A stretch of DNA of 64,000 nt from Muribaculaceae bacterium Isolate-110 (HZI) (lineage in GTDB: Bacteria; Bacteroidota; Bacteroidia; Bacteroidales; Muribaculaceae), in NCBI GenBank assembly GCA_003762875.1, contig RIBL01000013.1, positions 26,671 to 90,670 on the forward strand, in the 5' to 3' direction. A program made the translations under genes and the position numbers. Position 1 is the stretch's first letter, and each line of letters begins with the position of its first letter. The notes beneath the pieces were generated by a model. The model saw only the letters and a list, made by a program, of their open reading frames with translations, made no database searches and was not told where the DNA came from. Positions 1 through 8,001 of the stretch are shown here, piece after piece.

Positions 1-598
1 CGAGTATCTCGTCAAACGGCACACGCGACTCGTCGGTCTCGGCAAGCATGCGCCCGGGAGGGGTGGCGAGGACCGATTCCGGATTGAATTTCTCGCCATA
101 GCTCAGATAGAATCCCCACCGCAGAAGGTCTTTGGCTAGACCGGGTTTGCCTCGAAAACCGTGTATAATCCACGGCATGCGGGGCTTGAGCTTGATGCGC
201 ATCTTCATAATCTCGGGAAAACGCTTCACGATGTGAAGCAGGAGCGGCTTGCCAAGCGTCTCGCTAAGTTCGATATGTATATTGAGCAGTTCGATCTGCT
301 TATGAAGGTCGGGTACAGCCTGAACTATCTCCATCGACTTGCCCTTGGGCACCCATTCATACGACACATGCACCGAGTCGAGCCCAGTCTCGCCTATGGC
401 CACCACCTGAGGGCGGGCGGCAAGCCGGCGCATACGCGCCACATCGCCCGGGGTGTAACATCCGGCATTCCAGGGATGTATACCCACTGTATAGTATCGG
501 TCGTCGGCCAGCACAATGTCACGCAGTGGCATCGACACAGGGTCGATATTGACCACCGCGCCCGGACGTGAATCATGTGTATGGCTGTCGATTATCAT
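1..598 (-). CDS. TatD-family metal-dependent hydrolase, C-terminus cut by window edge
   Basis: Reading the reverse strand from the ATG at 598 gives an open frame to the window edge (199 residues). It begins MIIDSHTHD, the metal-binding H-x-H of the TatD/YcfH amidohydrolase fold. It continues with VGIHPWNA near residue 40, AIGETGLD near residue 70 (the family's glutamate), LLLHIVKR near 125 and WIIHGFRG near 145, each carrying the expected metal-binding histidine. A TDESR motif near the edge matches the family's C-terminal E-T-D aspartate. TatD proteins are cytoplasmic metal-dependent nucleases or hydrolases. The gene is the last visible member of the minus-strand run hemD-rnpA-yidD. Start assignment is firm; only the C-terminus is missing. 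Confidence 0.9.
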   Translation of the reverse strand, partial: MIIDSHTHDSRPGAVVNIDPVSMPLRDIVLADDRYYTVGIHPWNAGCYTPGDVARMRRLAARPQVVAIGETGLDSVHVSYEWVPKGKSMEIVQAVPDLHKQIELLNIHIELSETLGKPLLLHIVKRFPEIMKMRIKLKPRMPWIIHGFRGKPGLAKDLLRWGFYLSYGEKFNPESVLATPPGRMLAETDESRVPFDEIL

Positions 599-676
599 AG
601 CATGAGTGTGTATGTAAAAGCCCTTGCCCGAAGGTTAACCTCATAACCTCACAACCTTTGCCCTCAGGACAAATAA

Positions 677-910
677 CTAAGGTACAGGGTCGTAGCCAGA
701 GCCGCCCCAGGGATGGCAACGGGCTATGCGCTTCAGAGCGAGCCATGAGCCGCGCAACGCGCCGTGGCGCATGATAGCCTCGATGGCATACTGGCTACAC
801 GTCGGAGTGTAGCGGCACGCTGCCGGAAACATAGGCGACAGGCATAGCTGATAGAAGCGTATGGGCAGGATGAGGAGTCTTTTCAATAACAAGTCAGAGT
901 AACGAATCAA
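677..910 (-). CDS. yidD: YidD membrane protein insertion efficiency factor
   Basis: The 77-residue protein has the YidD hallmarks: an N-terminal amphipathic stretch ([15 protein letters not shown]), the paired cysteines in [15 protein letters not shown], and the C-terminal [12 protein letters not shown] signature. YidD helps YidC insert proteins into the inner membrane. The gene follows rnpA by 10 nt, the order usual across bacteria (rnpA-yidD-yidC). The only workable start is TTG at 910, because the nearby ATG lies in a frame that stops after five codons. Length is typical for the family. Confidence 0.93.
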   Translation of the reverse strand: MIRYSDLLLKRLLILPIRFYQLCLSPMFPAACRYTPTCSQYAIEAIMRHGALRGSWLALKRIARCHPWGGSGYDPVP

Positions 911-920
911 GGGAGAATTA

Positions 921-1313
921 TCATGATTGGCCGTCGGCGGCTTTTTCGGCCAGTGACGCCAGCAGCCGCCTCATTGAGGTCTCGATGCGTGAATAAGGGA
1001 GGAGCTTGTCAGCCACATATATAAAAGCGATGTCGGCCGAAATGTCGCGCGGGACAATATCGCGGTTGAGGCGGTAGGCCTCGCGTATGCGCCGACGCAT
1101 TGTCACACGGTCGACGGCGTGACGAATCCTCTTCTTGGGCACCGACACCAGAAACCGCGGCACCTTAACCTCGCGCACACCGTCTATCCTCCAGGCAAGC
1201 CTCAGAGGATAGACGAGAGCTGTGCGCACCTCACGGTCACTACGCGCAAAGAGACGGCTTATGGCCGTCTCGCTGCATAGTTTTTCTATCTTATATAGTC
1301 GGAGTCCTTTCAT
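921..1313 (-). CDS. rnpA: Ribonuclease P protein component
   Basis: The 130-residue basic protein shows the RnpA fold order: an N-terminal [16 protein letters not shown] helix, then the RNA-binding loop with [22 protein letters not shown] near residues 78-100, matching the family's RNR motif region. RnpA binds M1 RNA and assists 5' maturation of tRNA precursors. It lies 13 nt downstream of hemD and just before yidD, so it probably shares their transcript. Bacteroidota RnpA diverges from the proteobacterial sequence, as here, but the basic central helix is clear. Confidence 0.92.
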   Translation of the reverse strand: MKGLRLYKIEKLCSETAISRLFARSDREVRTALVYPLRLAWRIDGVREVKVPRFLVSVPKKRIRHAVDRVTMRRRIREAYRLNRDIVPRDISADIAFIYVADKLLPYSRIETSMRRLLASLAEKAADGQS

Positions 1314-1326
1314 CTTTAACAGGTGA

Positions 1327-2076
1327 TCAGGAAGCCGCAGTCGAAGTCTTGAGATAATTCTCGAGCGCGCCGGTCATCGAGGGGTTACCGGGCGAGGGAG
1401 CCTCGATGTCGAGGCGCAGACCGGCGTCGCGGGCGGCCTGGGCGGTGGTGGGACCGAAACATGCAATCTTGATGTCGCCCTGCTTGAACTCGGGGAAGTT
1501 TTTGAGTAGCGACTGTATGCCGGCGGGCGAGAAGAACACAAGCATGTCGTAGTCAAAGGGCTCGTCGGGGCCGAAATCGTTGCTGACGGTGCGATACATC
1601 ACAGCTTTGGTGTAGTTGATACCGCTCTTGTCGAGCAGACCCGAATCCTCCTTATGGACGTCCGACACGACCCAGAGGAAGTTTTCCTTCTTGTGCTTTA
1701 TGAGCGCGGGGAGCAGGCTGTCGAGCTTACCGTTGTCGCCATGGAAAATCTTGCGTTTGCGATACACGATATATTTCTGCAGATAGAGCGCGATTGACTC
1801 GGTGGTGCAGAAATACTTCATCGTCTCGGGAATCGTGATGCGCATTTCCTCACATATACGGAAGAAATGGTCGATAGCCGTGCGGGCGGTGAAGATAATG
1901 GCAGTAAACTCAGGGATTGAGATCTTGGCCTGACGAAATTCTTTTGAAGTCAAACCTTCCACTTTTATAAACGGGCGCAACACTACCTCGACACCATATC
2001 GGTCAGCAATGTCATAGTAAGGCGATTTTCCCGACTCAGGGCGCGGCTGTGAGACCAGAATTTTCTTTACATTCAC
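1327..2076 (-). CDS. hemD: Uroporphyrinogen-III synthase
   Basis: The protein reads VNVKKILVSQPRPESGKSPY then the family block RPFIKVEGLTSKEFRQAKI, typical of Bacteroidota HemD. Two Rossmann-like halves follow, with IIFTARTAIDHFF near residue 65 and LVFFSPAGIQSLL near 185, then ACFGPTTAQAARDAG. HemD converts hydroxymethylbilane to uroporphyrinogen III in tetrapyrrole synthesis. I chose the GTG at 2076 (249 aa) rather than the longer frame back to 2166. The longer form would overlap the upstream DUF4271 gene by about 80 bp and adds residues not seen in relatives. It heads toward rnpA with a 13-nt gap. Confidence 0.9.
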   Translation of the reverse strand: MNVKKILVSQPRPESGKSPYYDIADRYGVEVVLRPFIKVEGLTSKEFRQAKISIPEFTAIIFTARTAIDHFFRICEEMRITIPETMKYFCTTESIALYLQKYIVYRKRKIFHGDNGKLDSLLPALIKHKKENFLWVVSDVHKEDSGLLDKSGINYTKAVMYRTVSNDFGPDEPFDYDMLVFFSPAGIQSLLKNFPEFKQGDIKIACFGPTTAQAARDAGLRLDIEAPSPGNPSMTGALENYLKTSTAAS

Positions 2077-2087
2077 GACGTATTTTC

Positions 2088-2894
2088 TTAAGTTTGTAGC
2101 AGCAAGTTGTGTATGAACAGTACTGCTCGGTATAACAAAACGAGGGGTACGATTTCGAGACTGCAAAGGTACAAAATAAAATAAAGCAACGAGCCAAAAT
2201 TGTCGTAAAAAAGCCTAAAACCTTTACATATAAATGCAAATCGTGCCACAAAATAGGCTATCATGCCTAAAATAATCACTATATGTGACGCCGATGGGTT
2301 GAAAAGCACCACTACGGCCGGCACGACGATGAGCATTGACAGCAACGACTGCGAGGCGTTGAAACCTTTCATCCACATGCGGGCCGACACTCTGTCGGTG
2401 AATATCGAGCCGACCACTCCGTAGGCTGCGAGCTGCCAGAGATAGTAGAGCAAGGCCATGAGTGTGAGTGCGCCGATAACAAAAAATTCGCCCGATACGG
2501 GGCCGATGACGGGCCGCTCGACAAAGGCCGAGTTGATGATGATGCCTTCACAGAAGCATGCGATGAGCACGATTGAGGCTTGCACGCCCGTCTCGCTGAA
2601 GGTGCGCACTCCGAAGGTCTTCTCGCGACGTCTGACACTTAGCAGGTCGCCGAGAAAGTTTTTGAAAAACGTCGAATAATGGCGAAAGTTGGAGGCCAGC
2701 AACAGAAACATGCCTATGAGCAGACACAGGACACCCGAGTCGTAACCTGGCAGTCCTTTACGCTCCAGGGGGGGAAGTCCGCGTGTATAGGGCACGACTC
2801 CGAGTGTCATGCCCTGCAGCTCTGACTGTAACACCGGGCCGTCTTCGCGCAGCGACACGTCGGCCGGATGCCATAAGAGTGTATCTGAGTTCAA
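2088..2894 (-). CDS. DUF4271 polytopic membrane protein
   Basis: The protein (268 aa from TTG at 2894) has about six hydrophobic segments, near residues 54-70, 105-120, 135-152, 186-200, 207-222 and 235-265, and matches the Bacteroidota DUF4271 family by layout and by its place directly upstream of hemD. Function is unknown. Links to tetrapyrrole metabolism are suggested only by conserved neighbourhood. A stop lies immediately upstream of the TTG. ATG at 2810 would remove the first 28 residues but keep every membrane segment, so the start is uncertain. Confidence 0.8.
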   Translation of the reverse strand: MNSDTLLWHPADVSLREDGPVLQSELQGMTLGVVPYTRGLPPLERKGLPGYDSGVLCLLIGMFLLLASNFRHYSTFFKNFLGDLLSVRRREKTFGVRTFSETGVQASIVLIACFCEGIIINSAFVERPVIGPVSGEFFVIGALTLMALLYYLWQLAAYGVVGSIFTDRVSARMWMKGFNASQSLLSMLIVVPAVVVLFNPSASHIVIILGMIAYFVARFAFICKGFRLFYDNFGSLLYFILYLCSLEIVPLVLLYRAVLFIHNLLLQT

Positions 2895-2927
2895 TTAGTA
2901 ATTAGTAATTAGCAATTAGTAATTAAT
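2895..2927. repeat. AT-rich TTAGTAA-type short tandem stretch
   Basis: About 33 bp of tandemly repeated TTAGTAATTAGCAATTAG-like units sits just upstream of the DUF4271 start. A related AATTGCTAATTA sequence occurs near 59156-59170. It is simple sequence with no evident gene. Confidence 0.5.
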
Positions 2928-3003
2928 TGACAATTTATTTTGCCCGATGACGAAGGCTATGCTGCGGCATTGCTTTTTCAATTCATCTCAAGATGATGCC
3001 TGT

Positions 3004-3561
3004 CTATGATTGGCGGCAATAGCTGTCAATCACTCCGATGGCTTCGGCGGGGGTGGCGGCCACTATGGCGGGGATGCGGCCGTCGCGCATGAAGTGCTGC
3101 TCCTGCATGCGGGCAAACATTTCGAGCAGCGGGTCGAAAAATCCGTCGACATTTACTATAACGACCGGCCCGCTGAAGAGTTTGAGCTGATGCCAGGTCA
3201 TCATCTCACACAGCTCGTCGAGTGTGCCTATGCCTCCGGGGAGTGCTACGGCGGCACATGAGAGCGAGGCCATGGTGTGCTTGCGCACGTGCATGGAAGG
3301 TGTGTCGATACATTCTGTGAGTTTTTCGTGGGCCCATCCGCGCTCTATCATGAAGTGGGGTAGCACGCCGATGATGTGTCCTCCGGCCGAGTGTGCACCT
3401 TCGATTGCCGCGGCCATGAGCCCGCGGGCTCCTCCGCCGTTGACAAGCGTGTAGCCGCCTCGGGCTATGAGACGCCCCATCTCACGCGCGGCCTCGAGAT
3501 ATTTCTCCGGCACACTCGATGACGAGGCACAATATACTGCTATTCCGTTCTTGTCTTCCAT
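3004..3561 (-). CDS. LOG-family protein (TIGR00730), probable cytokinin riboside phosphoribohydrolase type
   Basis: The 185-residue protein has the lysine-decarboxylase-like Rossmann fold of the LOG family: VYCASSSS at the N-terminus, LVNGGGARGLMAAAIEGA near residue 40, and the diagnostic PGGIGTLDELCEMMTW near 107-122, which carries the catalytic arginine/glutamate region. Characterised members cleave nucleoside 5'-monophosphates to base and ribose phosphate. The physiological role in Bacteroidales is unclear. ATG at 3561 gives the usual family length. It is followed by about 100 nt before DUF4271 and is probably its own unit. Confidence 0.88.
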   Translation of the reverse strand: MEDKNGIAVYCASSSSVPEKYLEAAREMGRLIARGGYTLVNGGGARGLMAAAIEGAHSAGGHIIGVLPHFMIERGWAHEKLTECIDTPSMHVRKHTMASLSCAAVALPGGIGTLDELCEMMTWHQLKLFSGPVVIVNVDGFFDPLLEMFARMQEQHFMRDGRIPAIVAATPAEAIGVIDSYCRQS

Positions 3562-3606
3562 AAGGCTGCAAAGGTACTTATTTTATTTAACCTAAGCAAT
3601 ATCAGA

Positions 3607-3773
3607 CTTGGCCTGCGGCCAAAGGTTATGAGGCTATAAGGTTAGCCTGAGGGGTAATTTGGGGGGCTAATGGGGCGGACAGCATGGGCACATGATATTA
3701 ACTTTATAACCTTTAGTTGAAGAGCAACTATAAACTCATAACCTTTGCCCGTAGGGCAAGTTTCGTGTGAAGC
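3607..3773. repeat. Dispersed palindromic repeat element, copy A
   Basis: The stretch starts with the stem-loop CTTGGCCTGCGGCCAAAG, continues through alternating GGTTATgAGG / ATAAGGTTA units and ends with TTGCCCGTAGGGCAAG. The same arrangement recurs at 6783-7045, with shorter relatives near 615-675, 11697-11857 and 42438. The right end overlaps the last codons and stop of the gene at 3736-4242: its terminal residues NLPYGQRL are encoded by the repeat. Confidence 0.75.
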
Positions 3774-4242
3774 ACGGGTATACGGGGTTGAGAGCGGTGG
3801 TGAGGGTGGTGTACCATTCGGCGGCGGTGGCTGCAAAACTTGCTGCAAGCGAGGCGGCTACGTCGCTGGAGGTGCTTTGGACCATCGAGGCCTGACACCA
3901 GTGATGAAGTGCCGTAAGGGCTACGGCCTGCTCCAGTGCGCGGCGTATCACAGTGTGGCGCGAGGTGGTGAATCCGGCCGGCGTAATCAGTTCGACTGAC
4001 ATCATAAAGTCTTCGGTTCCTGAGGTCTCGTCGCCGATGTTCACGTCCGATACCAGCGGGCCGAGCTTCATGACCACCTCGACAAAAGCGTTGCGGATGA
4101 TTTCGGCAATCATCCCGCCGCGGCCGCCACACAGCAGGGGCGCGAGCAGTGCCTTGTGCTCGGTGCCCGAAGCTATCGACTGGAGGGCGGCCATGGCATG
4201 GAGTGTGTTGACGATGATGTTGGCTGACAAGTGATAATTCAT
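3736..4242 (-). CDS. Uncharacterised protein of the portal-gene cluster
   Basis: I do not recognise this 168-residue protein. It has an alpha-helical N-terminal half (NIIVNTLHAMAALQSIASG) and a central VELITPAGFTTSRHTVIRRAL block. It is alanine-rich, and I see no signal peptide or membrane helix. It is the last of four closely spaced minus-strand genes (adaptor-like, portal, 136 aa, this one; 15 nt from the previous stop), which suggests a structural or accessory role in the same phage-type module (inference). Its last eight codons lie within a dispersed repeat, so the C-terminus may have been remodelled by repeat insertion. Confidence 0.6.
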   Translation of the reverse strand: MNYHLSANIIVNTLHAMAALQSIASGTEHKALLAPLLCGGRGGMIAEIIRNAFVEVVMKLGPLVSDVNIGDETSGTEDFMMSVELITPAGFTTSRHTVIRRALEQAVALTALHHWCQASMVQSTSSDVAASLAASFAATAAEWYTTLTTALNPVYPCFTRNLPYGQRL

Positions 4243-4257
4243 GGCTGACGTTGTTTT

Positions 4258-4668
4258 TTAAAGATTATGACACATTTTCTCCCTTCCTGCGGCTCTCAGA
4301 CGCTGCACGAGCCGCAGGGCTGTGGTAGGAGCGATAAAAAACTCCGAGGCACTCTCGGAGGCGAGCACATTACACAGGGCTTCGGGCAGTCGGCATCCGT
4401 GACGCTCCATGTAGCGCGAACACTTGGCGTCAAGCTCTTCCCACATGTCGAGACGGCGGTCACGCTTCAGCCTGATGCGACCGTGACGCAACACTCTGAG
4501 CATGCGCAGGGCATAGGTAAACGTACAATAATAATGTGGTGCGGGCGACTTGGCCGCCGCCATGGCCACACGCATGAGGTTGATTTCCTCGCCGGAAGGG
4601 AGGCTGCGCATGATGCGGCGGCATGACTCGATAAAATGACGGTTGCGGGTCTCAATCAGTGTTAGCAT
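4258..4668 (-). CDS. Uncharacterised helical protein downstream of the portal gene
   Basis: The 136-residue basic, helical protein is not recognised. Notable blocks are MLTLIETRNRHFIESCRRIM at the start, HYYCTFTYALRMLRVLRHG in the middle and SEFFIAPTTALRLVQRLRAAG near the end. ATG at 4668 is preferred over the GTG at 4704 because the extra 12 residues are hydrophobic filler. It lies 99 nt after the portal stop and 15 nt before the next gene, so it is probably part of the same operon. Small helical proteins beside portals are often head-completion or scaffold factors, but nothing here proves that. Confidence 0.6.
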   Translation of the reverse strand: MLTLIETRNRHFIESCRRIMRSLPSGEEINLMRVAMAAAKSPAPHYYCTFTYALRMLRVLRHGRIRLKRDRRLDMWEELDAKCSRYMERHGCRLPEALCNVLASESASEFFIAPTTALRLVQRLRAAGREKMCHNL

Positions 4669-4767
4669 AATAGGATGGAATAATAATATTAGGTATGGGC
4701 ACAATTATCGTTGGCAAATTTACCACACCACATGGGCAAACCAACGACACATGCACGTAAAAATTTG

Positions 4768-6063
4768 TTAATCGACCGTGGCAAACGCTTTCTCGTCGCG
4801 GGCAGCCCTGAACGAATTGAACGTCTCGAAGATATCGAGGAGAGCTATAGCCGAGTTATGCGCCTGCGACTCATAGAGCGAAGCCGACATGTTTCCGCCG
4901 ATATTCTGCCCTTGCAGAGCCGTCGACACGCCCGAAATCTGCTGAAACATCTTCATCTCTATGTCAAGTAGCCGCGAGGCCCCCTCACTGTGGCCCGGAG
5001 CGGTAATCTCGACGGGCATATGCGAGGCTTTGGGGTTGACGGGTATCACCGCGCCGGGGCGTGACCAGAAGTCTATCACATTCTCGAGACTTATGCCGGG
5101 CATGAGCGCATCGTGGGGAAAGAGCAGCGCGCCCTTGGCACTGTGGGCCAATATCTGGTCAATGACCGATATGAGCTGGTTGATATGCTTCTGCTGGTCG
5201 ACTACATCCTCGATAAACGGATGCACCTCGCCGTCGGTGAGCGGATAGAGGTTGACCACAAACGGGTGAGAACCGTGGACATAAGGCGAGACTGTCTCGT
5301 CGATGAGTGTGCCGTCGGGAGCGAAATAGCGTCCATGCCAGGCCCCTCCCGTGCGGCTGTCACTGTCAAAAGTCCACACTTCCACCACCCGGCAAAGCTG
5401 AGGGTCGGACGATGTGGCAAACGACACTTCCGAGCCGCCTGTCCCGAGCGAGGCCGCCACGCGGGCTATGTCGGGGCGCGAGGCCACAGCCCGGCTGTAG
5501 ATCTGCATGATGTCTCTCACTCGCCGGCGGCTGGAGTGGCCGAAACGCATCTTCATCTCGGCGAGCGACATCTCATGGAGCATGCCGATGAGACGTATGT
5601 CGGAGCCGCGGGGGTCGAGATAGCGGTTGCAGAAGAAGCGGTCGGGGTTGACATTGTCGACCCACACCTGCGCTCCCTCAAAACGTCGTTCGTACGACAC
5701 CTTCTGGATAGCGCAGCCCGAAATCAGAAACTCCTCGAGGGCGCGGGCATCGAGCTCTTCGAGACGGTTGGCCCGGGTCAGGCGGCTGACGGGCGAATCG
5801 GGGTCGGAGTCGCGCCCGGCTATCAGGCTCTGGCGGAAACGGCCCACCACGCTCTTGACCAGCGAGCGGATGAGATTGTTGGTGACCGGACGGCGGCCAC
5901 ACCGGCGGGCATACTCCTCGTCGGTAGTGGTCATGCCGTTGCGGTCGATACATTTGTCGGCCCACTGGCGGCCGTAGGTGTAGCCCTTGAGCCGGCGGCG
6001 CATGGTGCGGATGTCGGCACACGCCTCCCAGGCCTCGCGGGCACGGGTGAATACAGTAGTCAT
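4768..6063 (-). CDS. Phage portal-like protein (P22/crAss-like type)
   Basis: The 431-residue protein resembles podovirus-type portals. An N-terminal helical part is followed by a middle domain with VSYERRFEGAQVWVDNVNPD near 125-145, typical of portals of phages infecting Bacteroidota. The C-terminal part has HPFIEDVVDQQKHINQLISV near 280, then FQQISGVSTALQGQ and AHNSAIALLDIFETFNSFR near 380-425, the portal stem/wing signature. Portals form the dodecameric DNA-entry ring at one capsid vertex and dock the terminase. P22 portal is much longer (about 725 aa), so this is a compact form or lacks the C-terminal barrel. The reading frame is intact and base composition is like the host. The upstream neighbour is adaptor-like; the terminase is 44 kb away. 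Confidence 0.8.
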   Translation of the reverse strand: MTTVFTRAREAWEACADIRTMRRRLKGYTYGRQWADKCIDRNGMTTTDEEYARRCGRRPVTNNLIRSLVKSVVGRFRQSLIAGRDSDPDSPVSRLTRANRLEELDARALEEFLISGCAIQKVSYERRFEGAQVWVDNVNPDRFFCNRYLDPRGSDIRLIGMLHEMSLAEMKMRFGHSSRRRVRDIMQIYSRAVASRPDIARVAASLGTGGSEVSFATSSDPQLCRVVEVWTFDSDSRTGGAWHGRYFAPDGTLIDETVSPYVHGSHPFVVNLYPLTDGEVHPFIEDVVDQQKHINQLISVIDQILAHSAKGALLFPHDALMPGISLENVIDFWSRPGAVIPVNPKASHMPVEITAPGHSEGASRLLDIEMKMFQQISGVSTALQGQNIGGNMSASLYESQAHNSAIALLDIFETFNSFRAARDEKAFATVD

Positions 6064-6088
6064 GGCTATTGCGGTTAAGAGGATGTTT

Positions 6089-6628
6089 TTAACAGCTCAT
6101 TACATTGTCAATCAGAGCGAGGGCAGCCGAGTCAAATGCATACTCGTTGTCGCGCATCATGGCGCAGCGCAGCGACACCAGACGGTCTGACTCACAGGCC
6201 GGGTAGAGAGCCATCTCACCGTCGGGATACACTATGGCCACAGGATTGGCCTCACAGGCCCGGGTGTAGGGATGGAGCTGACGCAAAGCCATATTGCACT
6301 CGGGGTCGGTGACAATGGTGGCCGCGCGTCGCCAGCCCGAAAGCCTGACGCCGGTCACTCTCGCGGCGTAGGGAGGAAGCGTGAGAGTGACACATCCGTC
6401 GGCCGGAGCTGAAAGGCTCACGTCGGCGGCCAGTTCTTCGGGAGCGAGCAGCGGCTCATCGCCCTCGAGCACAAGGCGACGATACCAGCCGTCCATCTCA
6501 GCCTCGAGACGGGCGTCAAAATCGAGTCCGTCAGAACGGCTGAGCGACACATCGTTACGCAGCGGAGCATATCCGCGCAACGCTCGCCAGCGTGACAGGA
6601 ACTCCTGTCGTGACATTTTTAGTTTCAT
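6089..6628 (-). CDS. Putative head-tail adaptor-like protein, first gene of the portal cluster
   Basis: The 179-residue soluble protein starts MKLKMSRQEFLSRWRALRG; a second ATG is four codons in. A central beta-rich section (LTLPPYAARVTGVRLSGWRR, IVTDPECNMALRQLHPYTR) is followed by NPVAIVYPDGEMALYPA. The family is not recognised with certainty. Position immediately before a portal (25 nt) and the helix-then-beta layout suggest a connector or adaptor (inference). The gene is the first of the module and is preceded by the promoter element at 6685-6729, which is shared with the terminase locus. Confidence 0.55.
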   Translation of the reverse strand: MKLKMSRQEFLSRWRALRGYAPLRNDVSLSRSDGLDFDARLEAEMDGWYRRLVLEGDEPLLAPEELAADVSLSAPADGCVTLTLPPYAARVTGVRLSGWRRAATIVTDPECNMALRQLHPYTRACEANPVAIVYPDGEMALYPACESDRLVSLRCAMMRDNEYAFDSAALALIDNVMSC

Positions 6629-6684
6629 AAATCAAGTGATAAAATGAGGGTTGTTGATGGTGCGGGGGATGATTGGGTGTTGTG

Positions 6685-6729
6685 GATGCAAAGTTAACGC
6701 CGCCGGAAGCCACAAAAGGTGCGATAATG
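6685..6729 (-). promoter_or_regulatory. Bipartite promoter of the portal module, matching that of the terminase locus
   Basis: On the minus strand the element reads CATTATCGCACCTTTTG, a 16-nt spacer, then TAACTTTGCATC. TAACTTTG (6689-6696) fits the Bacteroidota TAnnTTTG -7 box, and the TTTG of the upstream box sits at the -33 side. The identical two blocks, with identical total length from first to last conserved base, recur at 54414-54458. It lies 57 nt upstream of the 6628 start. Confidence 0.75.
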
Positions 6730-6782
6730 TCGCGCAACAGTTTGAATAAACATCAAAAAAAACTACTTTTGCAAGGTTGTTT

Positions 6783-7045
6783 ACTTGGCCTTCGGCCAAA
6801 GGTTATAAGGTTATGAGGTTATAAGGTTAACCTGCGGAGTAATTTTGAGCCAAATGGGGCGAATGGGCCCAATGAGGCTAATAGGCCGGGCAGGGACACC
6901 GTTATAATTTACATTATAATCCTATAACTTTGCCCATAGGCCAGGCAATAACCCTTGCCCGAAGGGCAAGTAATAACCTCATAACCTTATAACCTTATAA
7001 CCTTATAACCTTATAACCTTATAACCTTTGCTCGAAGAGCAAGTA
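6783..7045. repeat. Dispersed palindromic repeat element, copy B
   Basis: This fills most of the gap before bioB. It opens with TTGGCCTTCGGCCAAAGG, carries GGTTATAAGG units, and contains a central segment similar to copy A (GTAATTTtGAGC, then GGGGCGAATGGG). It ends with TTGCCCGAAGGGCAAG, a tandem ATAACCTT array and TTGCTCGAAGAGCAAG. Same orientation as copy A at 3607-3773, so the two copies bracket the portal module as direct repeats. I see no gene in 6741-7047. Confidence 0.75.
6973..7028. repeat. Seven-copy ATAACCTT tandem repeat
   Basis: One ATAACCTC followed by six perfect ATAACCTT units (8 bp each) ends 20 bp before the bioB start and directly abuts the TTGCTCGAAGAGCAA palindrome. Such a microsatellite could change copy number. 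Confidence 0.9.
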
Positions 7046-7047
7046 AT

Positions 7048-8001
7048 ATGTATAGAGACAGAATATTGTCAGGTGGGAGCCTGACAGCCGATGAAGCCCT
7101 GGAGCTCGTCAATATTACCGACAGCAGCCGCAAAAAGCTGTATGACACGGCAGCCGAAATCACACGACATTTCGGCCCGCGCAAATTTGACTCCTGCTCC
7201 ATCATCAACGCGCGTTCCGGCCGCTGCCCCGAGGACTGCAAATGGTGTGCCCAGTCGGCCCACTTCAGCACCACCATCAACAGCTATCCCCTCGTGGAGC
7301 GCGAAGTGTGTATGGACATGGCCGCCTACAATCAGCGCGCCGGCATCGGACGGTTTTCGCTCGTGACCAGCGGACGCACAGTCAAAGGCGAAGCTCTCGA
7401 CACCATCTGCTCCTACTACCGTCAGCTCAGCCGTGACACCGATATATATCTGTGTGCCTCGATGGGCCTGCTCGACGACGAAGCCATGGAGCGACTGGCA
7501 CAGGCCGGCGTAAAACGCTATCATTGCAACCTCGAGACAGCCGCAAATTTCTTTCCCTCGCTGTGCTCCACCCACAGCCGCGAAGAGAAACTCACCGCCA
7601 TCGCCCGGGCCCGCCGGGCCGGCATGGAGATATGCTCGGGCGGCATCATAGGCATGGGCGAGACCATGAGACAGCGAGTGGAGTTTGCCCTCGAGTTGCG
7701 CGAAGTCAACCCCGTGAGCATCCCACTCAACGTGCTCCAGCCCATCCCTGGCACACCGCTCGAACACATGCCGCCGCTCACCGACACCGAGATACTCGAC
7801 ACTGTGGCGATATTTCGTCTGGTGCATCCGCGCGTGATCATACGCTTCGCCGGAGGCCGCGCGCGCATCTCGCCCTATGCCCAGCGCGAAGCACTGCGCA
7901 TAGGTGTCAACGGTGCCATAATGGGTGATCTTCTCACTACCATAGGAGCGCAGATAGAGCAGGACAAAACCATGATAAAAGAGTGCGGATATGACTTCTG
8001 A
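7048..8001 (+). CDS. bioB: Biotin synthase (radical SAM)
   Basis: The 317-residue protein has the radical-SAM cluster motif CPEDCKWCAQS near residues 60-70, which ligates the [4Fe-4S] cluster. It also has YHCNLETAANFFPSLCSTHS near 150 and CSGGIIGMGET near 193, both diagnostic of BioB. The [2Fe-2S] ligands C-terminal to these, including R in FAGGRAR, are present. It inserts sulfur into dethiobiotin to form biotin. Length matches the family. ATG at 7048 lies 20 nt after a tandem repeat. It overlaps the following ThiF-like gene by 11 bp, so the two are co-transcribed. No other biotin genes are visible. Confidence 0.95.
   Translation: MYRDRILSGGSLTADEALELVNITDSSRKKLYDTAAEITRHFGPRKFDSCSIINARSGRCPEDCKWCAQSAHFSTTINSYPLVEREVCMDMAAYNQRAGIGRFSLVTSGRTVKGEALDTICSYYRQLSRDTDIYLCASMGLLDDEAMERLAQAGVKRYHCNLETAANFFPSLCSTHSREEKLTAIARARRAGMEICSGGIIGMGETMRQRVEFALELREVNPVSIPLNVLQPIPGTPLEHMPPLTDTEILDTVAIFRLVHPRVIIRFAGGRARISPYAQREALRIGVNGAIMGDLLTTIGAQIEQDKTMIKECGYDF

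Noticed and set aside
2077..2166. Longer N-terminus of HemD
   Set aside because: It overlaps the DUF4271 gene and has no similarity to HemD starts. GTG 2076 directly precedes the conserved KKILVSQP motif.
3736..6740. Ordinary complete or decaying prophage
   Set aside because: No integrase, attachment-site duplication, capsid, lysis or regulator gene is nearby; all four frames are open and flanked closely by host genes.
6973..7028. CRISPR array
   Set aside because: The units are 8 bp and abut each other without spacers, and no cas gene is present.
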